From Ostrinia nubilalis (lineage: Eukaryota > Arthropoda > Insecta > Lepidoptera > Crambidae), in assembly GCF_963855985.1 (NCBI RefSeq), contig NW_026973566.1, positions 1,612,001 through 1,676,000 of the forward strand: a stretch of 64,000 nt of DNA, given 5' to 3'. Of the stretch, positions 1 through 10,302 are shown one piece after another (the stretch's first letter is position 1; each line of letters begins with the position of its first letter). A model generated the notes under the pieces. It searched no databases, was not told the DNA's origin, and was given only the letters and a program-made list of their open reading frames with translations. The translations under genes were made by a program, and so were the position numbers.

Positions 1-358
1 GAATAACTCAATGATCGGTTGCAGTGGGTGGGTGGGTTAAAAAACATAAGTACCAGTCTATAAATACACTCAGCGGCACGGAATTTGGCCCAAGCCTAAA
101 CAACCAGATATGAGGTCAAATAGGTGTTGTATACCTAAGTTTCGTATGACATGTTAACAGAACATTTGTTTTTGTTAGTTTAAGAGGCTAGATTAATAAA
201 AAATGCGTCTGTTTAACTTTTTTGACTCTAGAAACGCATTTCGTTGTTGGAGCGTAAAGAGTACGGATAAGTTTAAATTCGATATTAAATGTTGTAAGGG
301 TTTGGCGTTTTGTTTTTTGTTTTTAAATTGATCTTAGGGTTATTCTTGTTTCCATAAT

Positions 359-898
359 TTGAGAATAATGTCCATTACTTCAGCTCAAGTTACTCAAATA
401 GTGTTGCTTAGAAGTCAAGGGCGTATGCAGCGAGAGATGGCTGAAACTTTCAATTTATGGCGTACAAACTTAAGATACACGTTAAAAAGGCATGACCAGA
501 CCGCCTTTTACATAAGAAGACCAAGAAGTGGGGAATTAAGGAGTAAATCAGCGCGCGATGACCCGATTATCGTGCTTGCAATATCAAGAAATCGGGTTCT
601 GACTACGTTTGAGATACGCCAGCGTTTACAAACAGCAAGCCCAGTGAATGTCAGTGAGCACACAATAAGAAGAAGGATGGAGGATCATAACCTGCATACT
701 CGAAGACCAGCTCGAGGACCATAACTTCTCCGATACCTCTGCGAAGTGCGACTTACGTTTTCCAGAGAACATCCAAATTGGACGCAAGGCTAATGGAGTA
801 AATTTCTATGGATCGATGATTGCAGAGTCACCTTAAGAGCTCCAGACGGCCGTGGAAGTGTATAGAGAAGGTGCGGAGAAGAGTTACTACGCAAACAG
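359..898 (+). pseudogene. Tc1-like transposase, N-terminal fragment (left arm)
   Basis: Positions 359-724 encode 121 residues with a paired-type helix-turn-helix region typical of Tc1 transposases: a GRMQREMAETF helix, then a second HTH ending in HTIRRRMEDHNLHTRRP. A TAA stop follows at 722. Reading past it gives LLRYLCEVRLTFSREH and then, after a frame change, a stretch resembling the first catalytic-Asp region (WIDDCRVTLRAPDGRG). The rest of the catalytic domain is absent. It would bind element ends at most; it cannot encode an active transposase. Confidence 0.8.
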
Positions 899-924
899 AC
901 AGTTTTCATAAAGATTTTACTCCA

Positions 925-1359
925 TTAGTCTAACGTACAATTTACATGTTCTCTAGAAAACGTAAGTCGCACTTCGCGAAGGTATCGGAGAAGTTCTGGT
1001 CCTCGAGATGGTCTTCGAGTATGCAGGTTATGATCCTCCATCCTTCTTCTTATTGTGTGCTCACTGACATTCACTGGGCTTGCTGTTTGTAAACGCTGGC
1101 GTATCTCAAACGTAGTCAGAACCCGATTTCTTGATATTGCAAGCACGATAATCGGGTCATCGCGCGCTGATTTACACCTTAATTCCCCACTTCTTGGTCT
1201 TCTTGTGTAAAAGGCGGTCTGGTCATGCCTTTTTAACGTGTATTTTAAGTTTGTACGCCATAAATTGAAAGTTTCAGCCATCTCCCGCTGCATACGCCCT
1301 TGACTTCTAAGCAACACTGTTTGAGCAACTTGAGCTGAAGTAATGGACATTATTTTCAA
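925..1359 (-). pseudogene. Tc1-like transposase, N-terminal fragment (right arm)
   Basis: This is the mirror copy of the left-arm fragment: 144 codons, with the same two HTH segments and the same order of motifs. It lacks the stop that ends the left copy and runs on through ELLRYLREVRLTFSREH before ending near the centre of the palindrome. It contains no catalytic DDE/D residues. The two copies differ at only a few residues (for example QIV versus QTV near the start). Confidence 0.8.
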
Positions 1360-1829
1360 ATTATGGAGACGAGAATAACCCTAAGATTAATTTAAAAACA
1401 AAAAACAAAATGCCAAACCTTTACAACATTTAATATCGAATTTAAACTTACCCGTACTCTTTACGCTCCAACAACGAAATGCGTTTCTAGAGTCAAAAAA
1501 GTTAAACAGACGCATTTTTTTATTAATTTAGCCTCTTAAACTAACAAAAACAAATGTTCTGTTAACATGTCACACGAAACTTAGGTATACAACACCTATT
1601 TGGCCTCATATCTGGGTGTTTAGGCTTGGGCCAAATTCCGTGCCGCTGAGTGTATAAGTGTTATTAGTGTGTGCAAGTGCAATGTTGGGTGTGTTAGTGT
1701 ATTAAGTGTCATGTGGTGGATGATTTCTATGTGTAAATTAAGATAAATAATTGTAGTAAATAAATTAAATAGTGAATGAAAAACAATAAAATTTACCAAG
1801 GCCGGGTTCAAGCAGTAGACAATTGATAG

Positions 1830-2738
1830 TCATTGTGGGTTACGTAGTTTGGAGAGGTCAACTTCATTTTTAATTTCCACGTGTGGGGAATTCTCAGTCT
1901 TTCTTATAAATATTCTTCCATTTGACGTCCAGCAGTATTTGTATCCAGCGGACGAGGCCAAGTCGCGTGCCAGGAAAAAAATTCTTCTAGCCTTTGCAGT
2001 GAGGGCTTCGGAAATATAAACGGGAGTGGGTGCACCCCCAAGGCCCAAGTGAGTGGTGTCAAGCCGTTGGTTCGGGTGTTTTTTGTTGAACTCTTTAACC
2101 ATTCTAACTAGATCCAGCTTAGTGGCAGTTCTTGTGAAGTCCACCACAATTGTAGATTTTCCTGTCTTGCCTTTGACTTCGAAGACGGTCCTAATATCGT
2201 TGTCCTGGACTCTGACGTTCAGAGCCGTGCACGTATCCATCACTATCTTCCTTAAGTCTGGCTTTAGATCAGTTTTGTTGTGTAGAGGTAGGTTCCTGAT
2301 TTCAATGGTTGTCGATTTTAGATTCCTTTGTATTTCCTCTAGTCTGCTCTCAAGCTCCGAAATTTGTAGTACGTGTTGTTTGCGTTCTTTTTCCAGATGA
2401 TCTATTCTTTTGTTAACGTTTTCATATTGGGCTGAGATCAATTCCATAGATTTTTCGATTTCTAGGTTACTTTGTTGAATTTTTAGATTTTGTGTTTTAA
2501 TTTCTGCTATGTCCATTACAAGTTTGTTCAGGATCTCATTTTGACTGTCTTTCATATCCGCCAACATTTTTCTGATCTCATCTTTAAAGGAACTCATGTT
2601 CTCATCCCCTCGTTTTTTCTGCCGCTGGGTCACAGAAGATGTTGAGGGTCCCTGTTCTTCTGGTTTGGAGACATCTTGATCTGATTGATTATGCTGCGAC
2701 CCTTTGCAACTAGTTGGGCTTCTTTGGACACGACGCAT
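1830..2738 (-). CDS. LINE-type ORF1 protein with coiled coil and FP-like C-terminal domain
   Basis: An uninterrupted 302-codon ORF. Residues ~1-45 are polar and disordered. Residues ~48-145 are a long coiled coil rich in Glu, Lys, Leu and Ile. Residues ~145-300 resemble the C-terminal domain of baculovirus FP proteins, ending in a YKYCWTSNGRIFIRKT-type segment. In Lepidoptera this architecture is common as the first ORF of non-LTR retrotransposons, often annotated as zinc finger DNA binding protein, usually with an N-terminal PHD-like finger that is absent here. No endonuclease/RT ORF follows downstream; the fold-back Tc1 element begins 178 bp beyond the stop. It may be an ORF1 cut off from its RT or a domesticated copy. 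Family call is moderately sure, function is inference. Confidence 0.65.
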   Translation of the reverse strand: MRRVQRSPTSCKGSQHNQSDQDVSKPEEQGPSTSSVTQRQKKRGDENMSSFKDEIRKMLADMKDSQNEILNKLVMDIAEIKTQNLKIQQSNLEIEKSMELISAQYENVNKRIDHLEKERKQHVLQISELESRLEEIQRNLKSTTIEIRNLPLHNKTDLKPDLRKIVMDTCTALNVRVQDNDIRTVFEVKGKTGKSTIVVDFTRTATKLDLVRMVKEFNKKHPNQRLDTTHLGLGGAPTPVYISEALTAKARRIFFLARDLASSAGYKYCWTSNGRIFIRKTENSPHVEIKNEVDLSKLRNPQ

Positions 2739-3542
2739 TTTTCTCAGGTTCTAAGTTTACGTGGTCGCTATTACAGATGGATGTGTCGGCCAGTGTATAT
2801 TGAGCTCTCGAAGCACGTTGGCTGGTCGCGTCGGGAGGTCTTGTTACTTTGGACTAGTTAAATTCGCGACGAGCACAGTGGACACGTCCGAACGCTTTCG
2901 CGATCCGAGGAGGAAGGGGATCCGAGTAGTAACAGTATTGATGAATTGTTCTGCAATAGTTAACCAAAACATTTTGACTTGTTCCAGTTTTGTTTGATAA
3001 AGCAACTTATATTTTGTTACTATTTTGAGTTGAGTTAGTTTTGATGAATCAACTTGTGAATTTCTAGTTGGCGTAGTTTTGTTGGAACAAATTTCATTTC
3101 AATGTTTTTCTATACACAACGTGTAGTTTTGTATATTTCACCTAAAATCAGGTACAGTATGATAATCCCTGTTTCTAAATAGTGTTAGTTTTATTCAAAC
3201 TATCTCCTGTTTTGTTTGAGAAGAGTGTTTTGAGTTAACTTACTATTGTTGGATAAGCAAAACTTACAGTGGATATTATTTTTATTTTCCGAAAAAAATT
3301 ATGCTGGGTCGTTTTCTTGTAAATATTTTAAGAGAACAGTGTAAAGATAATAAAAAGGCAATGTACAGACGACGGCACTTCAAGTTAAACACTGTAGTAA
3401 CTTATGTAGTTGTAATATAAGTGTATAGTCTGATATTCTGTTGTCTGAACAAGAGATAAAACCTTATTTATAATGTAGAAATATAAAATAATGTAGAAAA
3501 AAGGTCTATAATAAGTAAATAAATTAATAAATAAACATCGAT
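2739..3542. other. No gene seen; 5' flank of the FP-like ORF
   Basis: AT-rich sequence upstream of the minus-strand ORF. It holds only short chance frames. Several loose repeats of a TAGTTTTGTT-like motif occur at 2980-3250. I could not assign a promoter. Confidence 0.4.
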
Positions 3543-3953
3543 CGGCAGATGCTAAGAAAAAGTGGCTGAAGAAACTCAAACACCTATCATGTTCACCATG
3601 TCATGAAATATTCATCTATATCTCTTATGCTGATCCAGATCGTGTTCAAAATGAACTGTTTTCTCAAACAATTCCTAAATTGATCATTTAGGATATCGAA
3701 ACATTCAATGAAAACCACTTTAATAATGCAGGAAGAGGACTCAGTCACATCTTGAAATTTTTAAATACAGAGGACCAAAGAACGTGGAAGAGATGACATT
3801 TGAAAAGTTTTATGACACTAAAATCTTGCAAAAAATGTGGGCAACTAAATTGGTTTTAGACGAAAATCGGAATCAAGTTAAATGGCACGATATACAAATT
3901 TTAAGAGTGGAAAAGGAGAACTTAAATCTCAAAATGTCCAAAAAAAACTGATT
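3543..3953 (+). pseudogene. Broken coding fragment, family not recognised
   Basis: From 3543 one frame reads 49 codons (starting ADAKKKWLKKLKHLSC) to a TAG, continues in the same frame for ~35 more codons through GLSHILKFLNTEDQRTW, then stops. The following ~52 codons (3796-3951, starting MTFEKFYDTKILQKMW) lie in another frame and end in TGA. The amino-acid texture looks like real, lysine-rich coding sequence broken by one stop and one frameshift. I do not recognise the family. Confidence 0.4.
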
Positions 3954-5159
<1,206 letters not shown>

Positions 5160-6054
5160 TGTTTTCATGCGATGACCAAGTCAATATATTTATGTAAAAC
5201 GTTAAAGATTTCCTGGCCTGGACTTGGTATCTCACAACTTTTTACCGTAGAACAACTGAGTTGCGAGACTTGGTTTTTTTTACAAGTATTGTTTTTGATG
5301 GGATCTCATTTCTTTTTGTATTTTGTAGACAGCAGTTATGTATCTAGAAAACTGGACCGAAATTGAAAAATTTTGCTCGACTTGGCGGTTGCACTACCGT
5401 GCCCCCAAATATTTTAGTTTTTCCTTGATTCATACACCAAACACTACTTATATTCCAAATTTGAAGCTTCTAGGTCTGCTAGAAGTGCCTTAGAATTTTG
5501 ATGATCGGTGAGTCAGTCAGTCAGTCAGTGAGTGACAAAATTAAGTAACTTTGACCCGATAAAATTCTTAAACTACTGGTTCAAATTGAATGAAATTTTA
5601 AATATACCGTGTCTTTACAATGCCTGCATAGCTAATGAAAATTCAGCCTTCTAGTTTTATTCACAACGAATTTACAGGCGGTCGAAAATGGCCTGAATTG
5701 CTTCGAGAAAAGGATGGTACGGCCGTGCCGCTTTTTTGCTCGACTTGGCACGGCAGTGCCCCCAGATGATTCCAAACTGCAAAACTCTATGAAATCTGCA
5801 GTATACACGCCGCAGCTGCAATGCCGCGCTGCCGATTTCATAGAGTTTTGTAGTTTGCGGTTGCAGTTTGCGGTCTGCGGCCCGTCTTGGAATTGTACCA
5901 TAAATCTTTATATTTGTTACCAACTTGTCTGGCATTCCCTGGCACCATCTAATATGCCAGCCTGTTTTACCTTTATCATACACAGGTGTCGTCTTAGTTG
6001 GTACATAAAGTAGCTATGTGGGTCACGCAGCATTTTGCTATTTGAATAATTATA
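5160..6054. other. Repeat-derived non-coding sequence
   Basis: No gene. The string TTTGCTCGACTTGGC occurs at 5373 and again at 5737, followed in both cases by a GTGCCCCCA-type motif, so part of the segment is duplicated. Inside, CAAAACTCTATGAAATC (near 5782) and its exact reverse complement (near 5834) form a 17 bp inverted repeat about 36 bp apart. It is probably a MITE remnant. Confidence 0.45.
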
Positions 6055-6190
6055 CCTACATTTTTTAAATTCTAATAATTCCGTAACCGAAATTATCCGA
6101 AACTTTCGGATAATCTGAAATGTAACCGAAACCGAAACCGAAACCGGTATAATATTATTCTAATATCCGTAACCGTATCCATAACCGAAA
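6055..6190. repeat. Degenerate (CCGAAA/CCGTAA) simple repeat
   Basis: Many variants of CCGAAA, CCGTAA and TATCCG occur within ~135 bp, including four near-perfect CCGAAA hexamers at 6123-6150. Similar AT-rich ATATCGGAA-type repeats mark both ends of the hAT-like element at 52613-54244. This could be the end of a related element, though no matching partner end was found nearby. Confidence 0.5.
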
Positions 6191-6308
6191 CTTCATATCC
6201 TTATTATCCCTGTTACCAAGTACAAGTGCAGGCATAGCAGGTAGTAAAGGCTTGCACGGGTGACTTGTGTCACAGTATGTCAACTACTAATTACTGTCAT
6301 GGTGACAA

Positions 6309-6351
6309 AAGTTTCTGTGACTGACTGTACGGTAGTCAGTCACAGAAACTT
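6309..6351. repeat. Perfect 18 bp hairpin
   Basis: AAGTTTCTGTGACTGACT (6309-6326) and its exact reverse complement (6334-6351) flank a 7 nt loop. The hairpin sits just downstream of the broken LINE ORF1 that is read on the minus strand. It could be the apex of a small MITE. Confidence 0.7.
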
Positions 6352-6380
6352 GAATTTTGGGCACATTAGAATAATAATTT

Positions 6381-7053
6381 TTAACCAAGGTAAATAAAGT
6401 TAAAAACGGGACTATTTCCAAAATCTGGGTACAGGTAGTGACACAATAAGTAACCCTGCAGGCTTTTTTCTGCGATTTTAAGTATTTTAATGTTTTTATT
6501 AGTGCTTAAAATGCATAACTTTTTAGGATGCTCAGTTTGTTTGCGTTTACTTGCAGGCTTAACAATGTCCACGTTTTGTTTATTTGTGTCAACTTTATAA
6601 TTTCTCGTTTCCGTTTCCGTTGTTTTTTTAGATTTTTCATCTTTATCTGTTTGTGTTTGTTTAGAAGATGCTTTTATTGTTTGGACCTGTTTCTTTGGTG
6701 TATTCGATTTTTGTTTTTTAATTGGACTGTCAGTAATTTTTTTGTAAAGGTCATTTTTTTTCATGAGCTCAATTTCAATTTTTTCGTTCAATTTTTTCAA
6801 TTTATTATTTTACAAAGAAAGAGTTTCAATTTCTGTGTGTGCGCTGTTTAGTAGTGAGTAAATTTATCTGCTCCTTATACTTACTCAATAATAGGTCATT
6901 CCCATCTTCGGTTGATAAATCTGGTAGACTGCTAGCAGTGTCATCTAGTGAGGACGCAATGCAGGATCTGTCCTTAGAGTCGGATCGTGTTCGAGTACGT
7001 CGGAATATTATTTTCTCTAGGAAATTCATTTTTAGTATGAAATTATTGTTCAC
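6381..7053 (-). pseudogene. LINE ORF1-like coiled-coil protein, broken
   Basis: Positions 7053-6826 encode an N-terminal Arg/Ser-rich segment (RRTRTRSDSKDRS) followed by SSLPDLSTEDGNDLLLSKYK, a pattern I associate with ORF1 proteins of lepidopteran non-LTR elements. A frameshift near 6850 and a stop near 6803 separate this from 6800-6381. That second part continues a charged coiled coil (KLNEKIEIELMKK) and ends in KKLCILSTNKNIKILKIAEK. An esterase-like continuation that I would expect in some ORF1s is missing. No RT follows. Non-functional remnant; family assignment rests on remembered resemblance only. Confidence 0.5.
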
Positions 7054-7758
7054 AGAAATAATATTTCCTTACAAAAAGATTCCGCAGTGCGTGATTTGAA
7101 GTTACTTCTTTTTCGTCGATCGTATGACACAGTAGCCGCAAGGCTATCCGTCCTTCCCAAGACTGGACGAAATTGAAGTACTGTAGACAGCAGCGTTTGA
7201 GAGTGTTCGTTATTATGACTAATTTGCACTTGAATATTTTGCTCTGTCTACCCTCGAAGGATACTATTCACTCACTGTTTTGCACATTATTTAAAATAGT
7301 TAATTGCATTGATTGATAATAAATATAATAATGGTCACAGTTCACAGATTTCGTCAATGTTTATGTTAAGTTTATTTATTTACATTGTTAGTCTGTTTCA
7401 CACTTTTTTAGTAGATGCACACACTTTTCAGTCCATGTTCAAATATCTTAGTCAAATCTTCACCATTGTTGTAGATAGTGCTTTCACTTAGAGCACAGAA
7501 TAAGTAATAGTACAGGTACAGAAGGATTACTCCGCAAGACGATTTAAATAAATGCGAGTCTTGCTACGACGCGATACAGTGGAATTCAGCTCGCACAGCA
7601 CTACGTACCTACAATTTTATTCACCTACAAGTTTTGTCTCTTTCTATCGCGTGCCTCTGAACTCTTCTTACGCTGTTAGGGTTGCTGTCTAGTGAAAAAA
7701 TAATTAATCTACTTATTTGTAATGAGGTACGTATGTAGGTAAGTACGCATTCATTATG
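7054..7758. other. No gene seen; probable leader of the broken LINE ORF1
   Basis: Lies upstream of the minus-strand ORF1 remnant. It contains only short spurious frames and no repeats that I could recognise. Confidence 0.3.
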
Positions 7759-7818
7759 GAAAACTTTGGGAGAGGCCTTTGTCCAGCAGTGGACGTCATT
7801 TGGCTGAAACGAACGAAC
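7759..7818 (+). mobile_element. 60 bp RTE-type LINE 3' stub with target duplication
   Basis: A 60 bp insert encodes the last residues of the RTE-type RT (GLCPAVDVIWLKRTN) and ends in a (GAAC)n tail. It is flanked by GCATTCATTATG (7747-7758) and GCATTCTTTATG (7819-7830), a 12 bp duplication with one mismatch. This is a severely 5'-truncated retrotransposition event. The same 3' terminus occurs at 29524 and 47032 on the other strand. Confidence 0.8.
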
Positions 7819-7830
7819 GCATTCTTTATG

Positions 7831-8261
7831 AGCAGTAGTCATGGTAGGTTAGGTTCCTATACTATCCTAAGATTTATTGATTACCTACATGGCCAACATA
7901 CCTTTCAGCATCTTTGGGAAGCGAAAAAAAAGATAAATCCGGTAGATTTATTTTCGAATTTAAACACTCGAACGCCGCACAATAACATTTCTTTCTCTTT
8001 ATGTCCATTTTTAAATAATACTTCGATCATAGAATTAGGTACTACAACGCACGCCAGCGTCCTGACGGGCGCGCGCGTGACACTCGACTGATATAATACC
8101 CGCCGGCGGGGCGCTTCGCTGTAGGTAATTATCGGATGTACCGCGCGCAGTGAGCCAGGCCTGCTTAGAGATAACATCTTAGAAAGCAAATTAAAAGACA
8201 TAGAAACACAAAAAAAGAACTTTAGCTATTTTTAAGAGTTAAAAATTACGGAGCCTTGTGT
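7831..8261. other. No gene seen
   Basis: Mixed sequence with a GC-rich patch at 8050-8160. No motif recognised on either strand. Confidence 0.3.
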
Positions 8262-8850
8262 TTACGTGATGGCAGCGCCATCTGTCATACCTTCCCAGAG
8301 TCCTTCTCTGTCTTGCTTTTCACAGAACGATTTCCAACTTTCTATTTGGGCTTTCTTGGCTTGGCACTCGTAGGCTTCTTTCTTTTCTAGGTACTGGGCT
8401 ACCACTATATCTCTGCGGTACGGTGCCGCGTTCTTGATCTTGCGCCTGGAGGTAGTGGCAGCCTTTTTCAGCCTCGCGAGCTCATCGTTCCACCACGGGA
8501 CTCTCAGGACCTCTGTAGTCCTCTTAGCCAGCATGCTCCCCTTGCACGCTGCTGAAATGCAGGAGGTGTACTTCTGGATCACATCATTCAGTTCCAGCTT
8601 GGTGTCAATGTTATTGACGGACTCTACATTGATGTTGCTTACATTTCTGTACCTACATGTTTGCTACAATTCTTTACCCCTGTGTTCTACGGTGCTGCCC
8701 CACCAGGTACTCTTGGCGTTGCTATCGCCTCCTAACAGCAATGGTGTAGAGCCCAGCTCCTTCTCTGATGGTACGTAACTGCTCCAAGTATGGCTCTATG
8801 GGCTGATCCGGTTCAAAGTAGAATGATACCGCCGCGATTTCCCGTGGTTC
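8262..8850 (-). pseudogene. R1-like non-LTR retrotransposon, endonuclease-RT linker fragment
   Basis: 8582-8262 reads as 106 codons beginning at a chance Met and containing VPWWNDELARLKKAATTSRR and a KKAQIESWKSFC segment. That is the stretch between endonuclease and RT in R1-clade ORF2 proteins. Upstream (8850-8583) a different frame carries the APE-endonuclease block GGDSNAKSTWWGS, so at least one frameshift separates the two. RT proper is missing on the downstream side. A dead fragment. R1-clade assignment is by motif pattern and is fairly secure. Confidence 0.7.
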
Positions 8851-9852
8851 GGAACGTCACAACAACAATATTGTTGTTTGTGAGTTTCGCGCACTGTGTT
8901 CAGGCACACATGCTTTCAATGAGCACGGTACGATTGCGCGGGACCTATTTAAATCTGCCGCCAACTCCGTACCGCCAAAACTTACACGGCGAGCGCGCGC
9001 GACTACAGCAGCGCCGCGCTCCACGACGTCAAACGAACGAAAACTACGCAACGCGCTCTCTCGCGTTTGGGCCGGCATCGCGAGTGCCACGCTTATTGTG
9101 TGCTCCAACGGAAATGTGAAATTTGGTGAATTTTTGGAAATGTTTTGTGTGTGAGGCCTCCACCGTACTTTGCTTGAAGTTAGTGACTCAAGTGAACCAC
9201 CGAAGACACCGGGCGAAGCCCTAACCACCGGCCGGCGGCGTCCTACAGAGTACCTACCAGCAGCGCGGCGGCAGACAAGGTACCTGTTCGATTGTTTCTG
9301 TGTTTTGTTGATTGTGTTGTGCCTGGACGACACTGGGGAACTCATATTCGGATAAGCTATCGAAGTAGTTAACATATTTGGTCCATCGATCCGGGATTTT
9401 TGAGGTTAAGTAGTGTGGTGGACTGCAGTGGACTGTATGCGTTTGTGTGTGTTCAAGAGCGCTGACCGGACCATGATGACTGCCGTTGAGAGCTTGCCCT
9501 TACTATGTCAGGCGTAGTAGGTGCTACTTGCAGGAATAAAACCACTATTTCACTTGCTGAGACTTCTCGCGTTTATTATTCGCTTCCTTTTCTCAGTTCT
9601 TGCTTCTTCAGATCACTTGTTGCTTGGAGCACTTGTTCTCTGAACTGAACAAAACATGCCAGCTGGAGCGGTTCATTCCGTATTTATGGGGAGCGGCTAT
9701 CTCCATCCCGCTTTCACACGCTATTGCTATCCCTGTCTTCGGGAAATCCACAGTTTTTGCTAATTTTCTCCAACTGGCAGGTAGTTTTACAATGGTTTCT
9801 TATTTTCTACAGATGCGTAATTAAATTACCTACATTATACGTTACCTACATT
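8851..9852. other. No gene assigned; GC-rich then mixed sequence
   Basis: 8930-9300 is GC-rich, with a TATTTAAA box near 8945. 9400-9840 is AT-richer, with an AATAAAA signal at 9535. The layout could fit an old LTR or promoter remnant, but I found no paired copy in the window. Open frames here are short and unconvincing. Confidence 0.25.
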
Positions 9853-10302
9853 ATATATAAAGTTTCATCTCAAAATTCCCAAAATTGGCGAAGTTATTGA
9901 CAAAAAACCTAAAACGGCTCTCTTTACGGTATTGCCTCGCGCAACGGACCATCCGTGCAAGACAAGGACAAAACATATTGCTATCTCGCGCTCTAGAATG
10001 TTCGAAGCGAGAGGTCCGATATTTCCGTCTCGTTTCTTCTCTATTTTTTCCTGAACATTCCAGATTTTCCAGAAAAGTGTGAAAGAGAAGCTATTTTGTG
10101 GAAGTGAGAGATCAGACAATGCAAGAAAGAGGCCTACCGAGTGAGTAAGCGAGAGAGCCTGATGGTTTTCGCTACGGTATTGCCTTTTTGGCGAAAATTT
10201 CATGTTCATTTTCTTAATTACGAAACAGATTAATTATCTAATTTGCACTATTTGACATGATGCTGCCAACATCAATCTTGACTATTCTTGACGTCGCTAA
10301 CA
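9853..10302 (-). repeat. BEL/Pao 3' LTR
   Basis: About 450 bp, matching the split right-hand copy almost base for base over the shared parts (for example the segments starting AAGTTTCATCTC and CATATTGCTATC). It begins with TG in element orientation. The polyprotein gene ends inside it (stop at 10272). Confidence 0.85.

Larger units (their letters stand above)
67..1652. mobile_element. Tc1/mariner fold-back element (two 5' halves head to head)
   Basis: Two copies of the same Tc1-type 5' half face each other. Position 67 onward (starting CACTCAGCGGCACGG) matches the reverse complement of the sequence ending at 1652, and similarity continues inward to about 808 and 915, leaving an asymmetric centre of roughly 100 bp. 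Both outer ends abut TA (65-66 and 1653-1654), the Tc1/mariner duplication. Each arm holds only the N-terminal, DNA-binding part of a transposase. No arm has the whole DDE/D domain, so the element is non-autonomous. The arms differ by scattered substitutions, so the duplication is not very recent. Confidence 0.85.
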
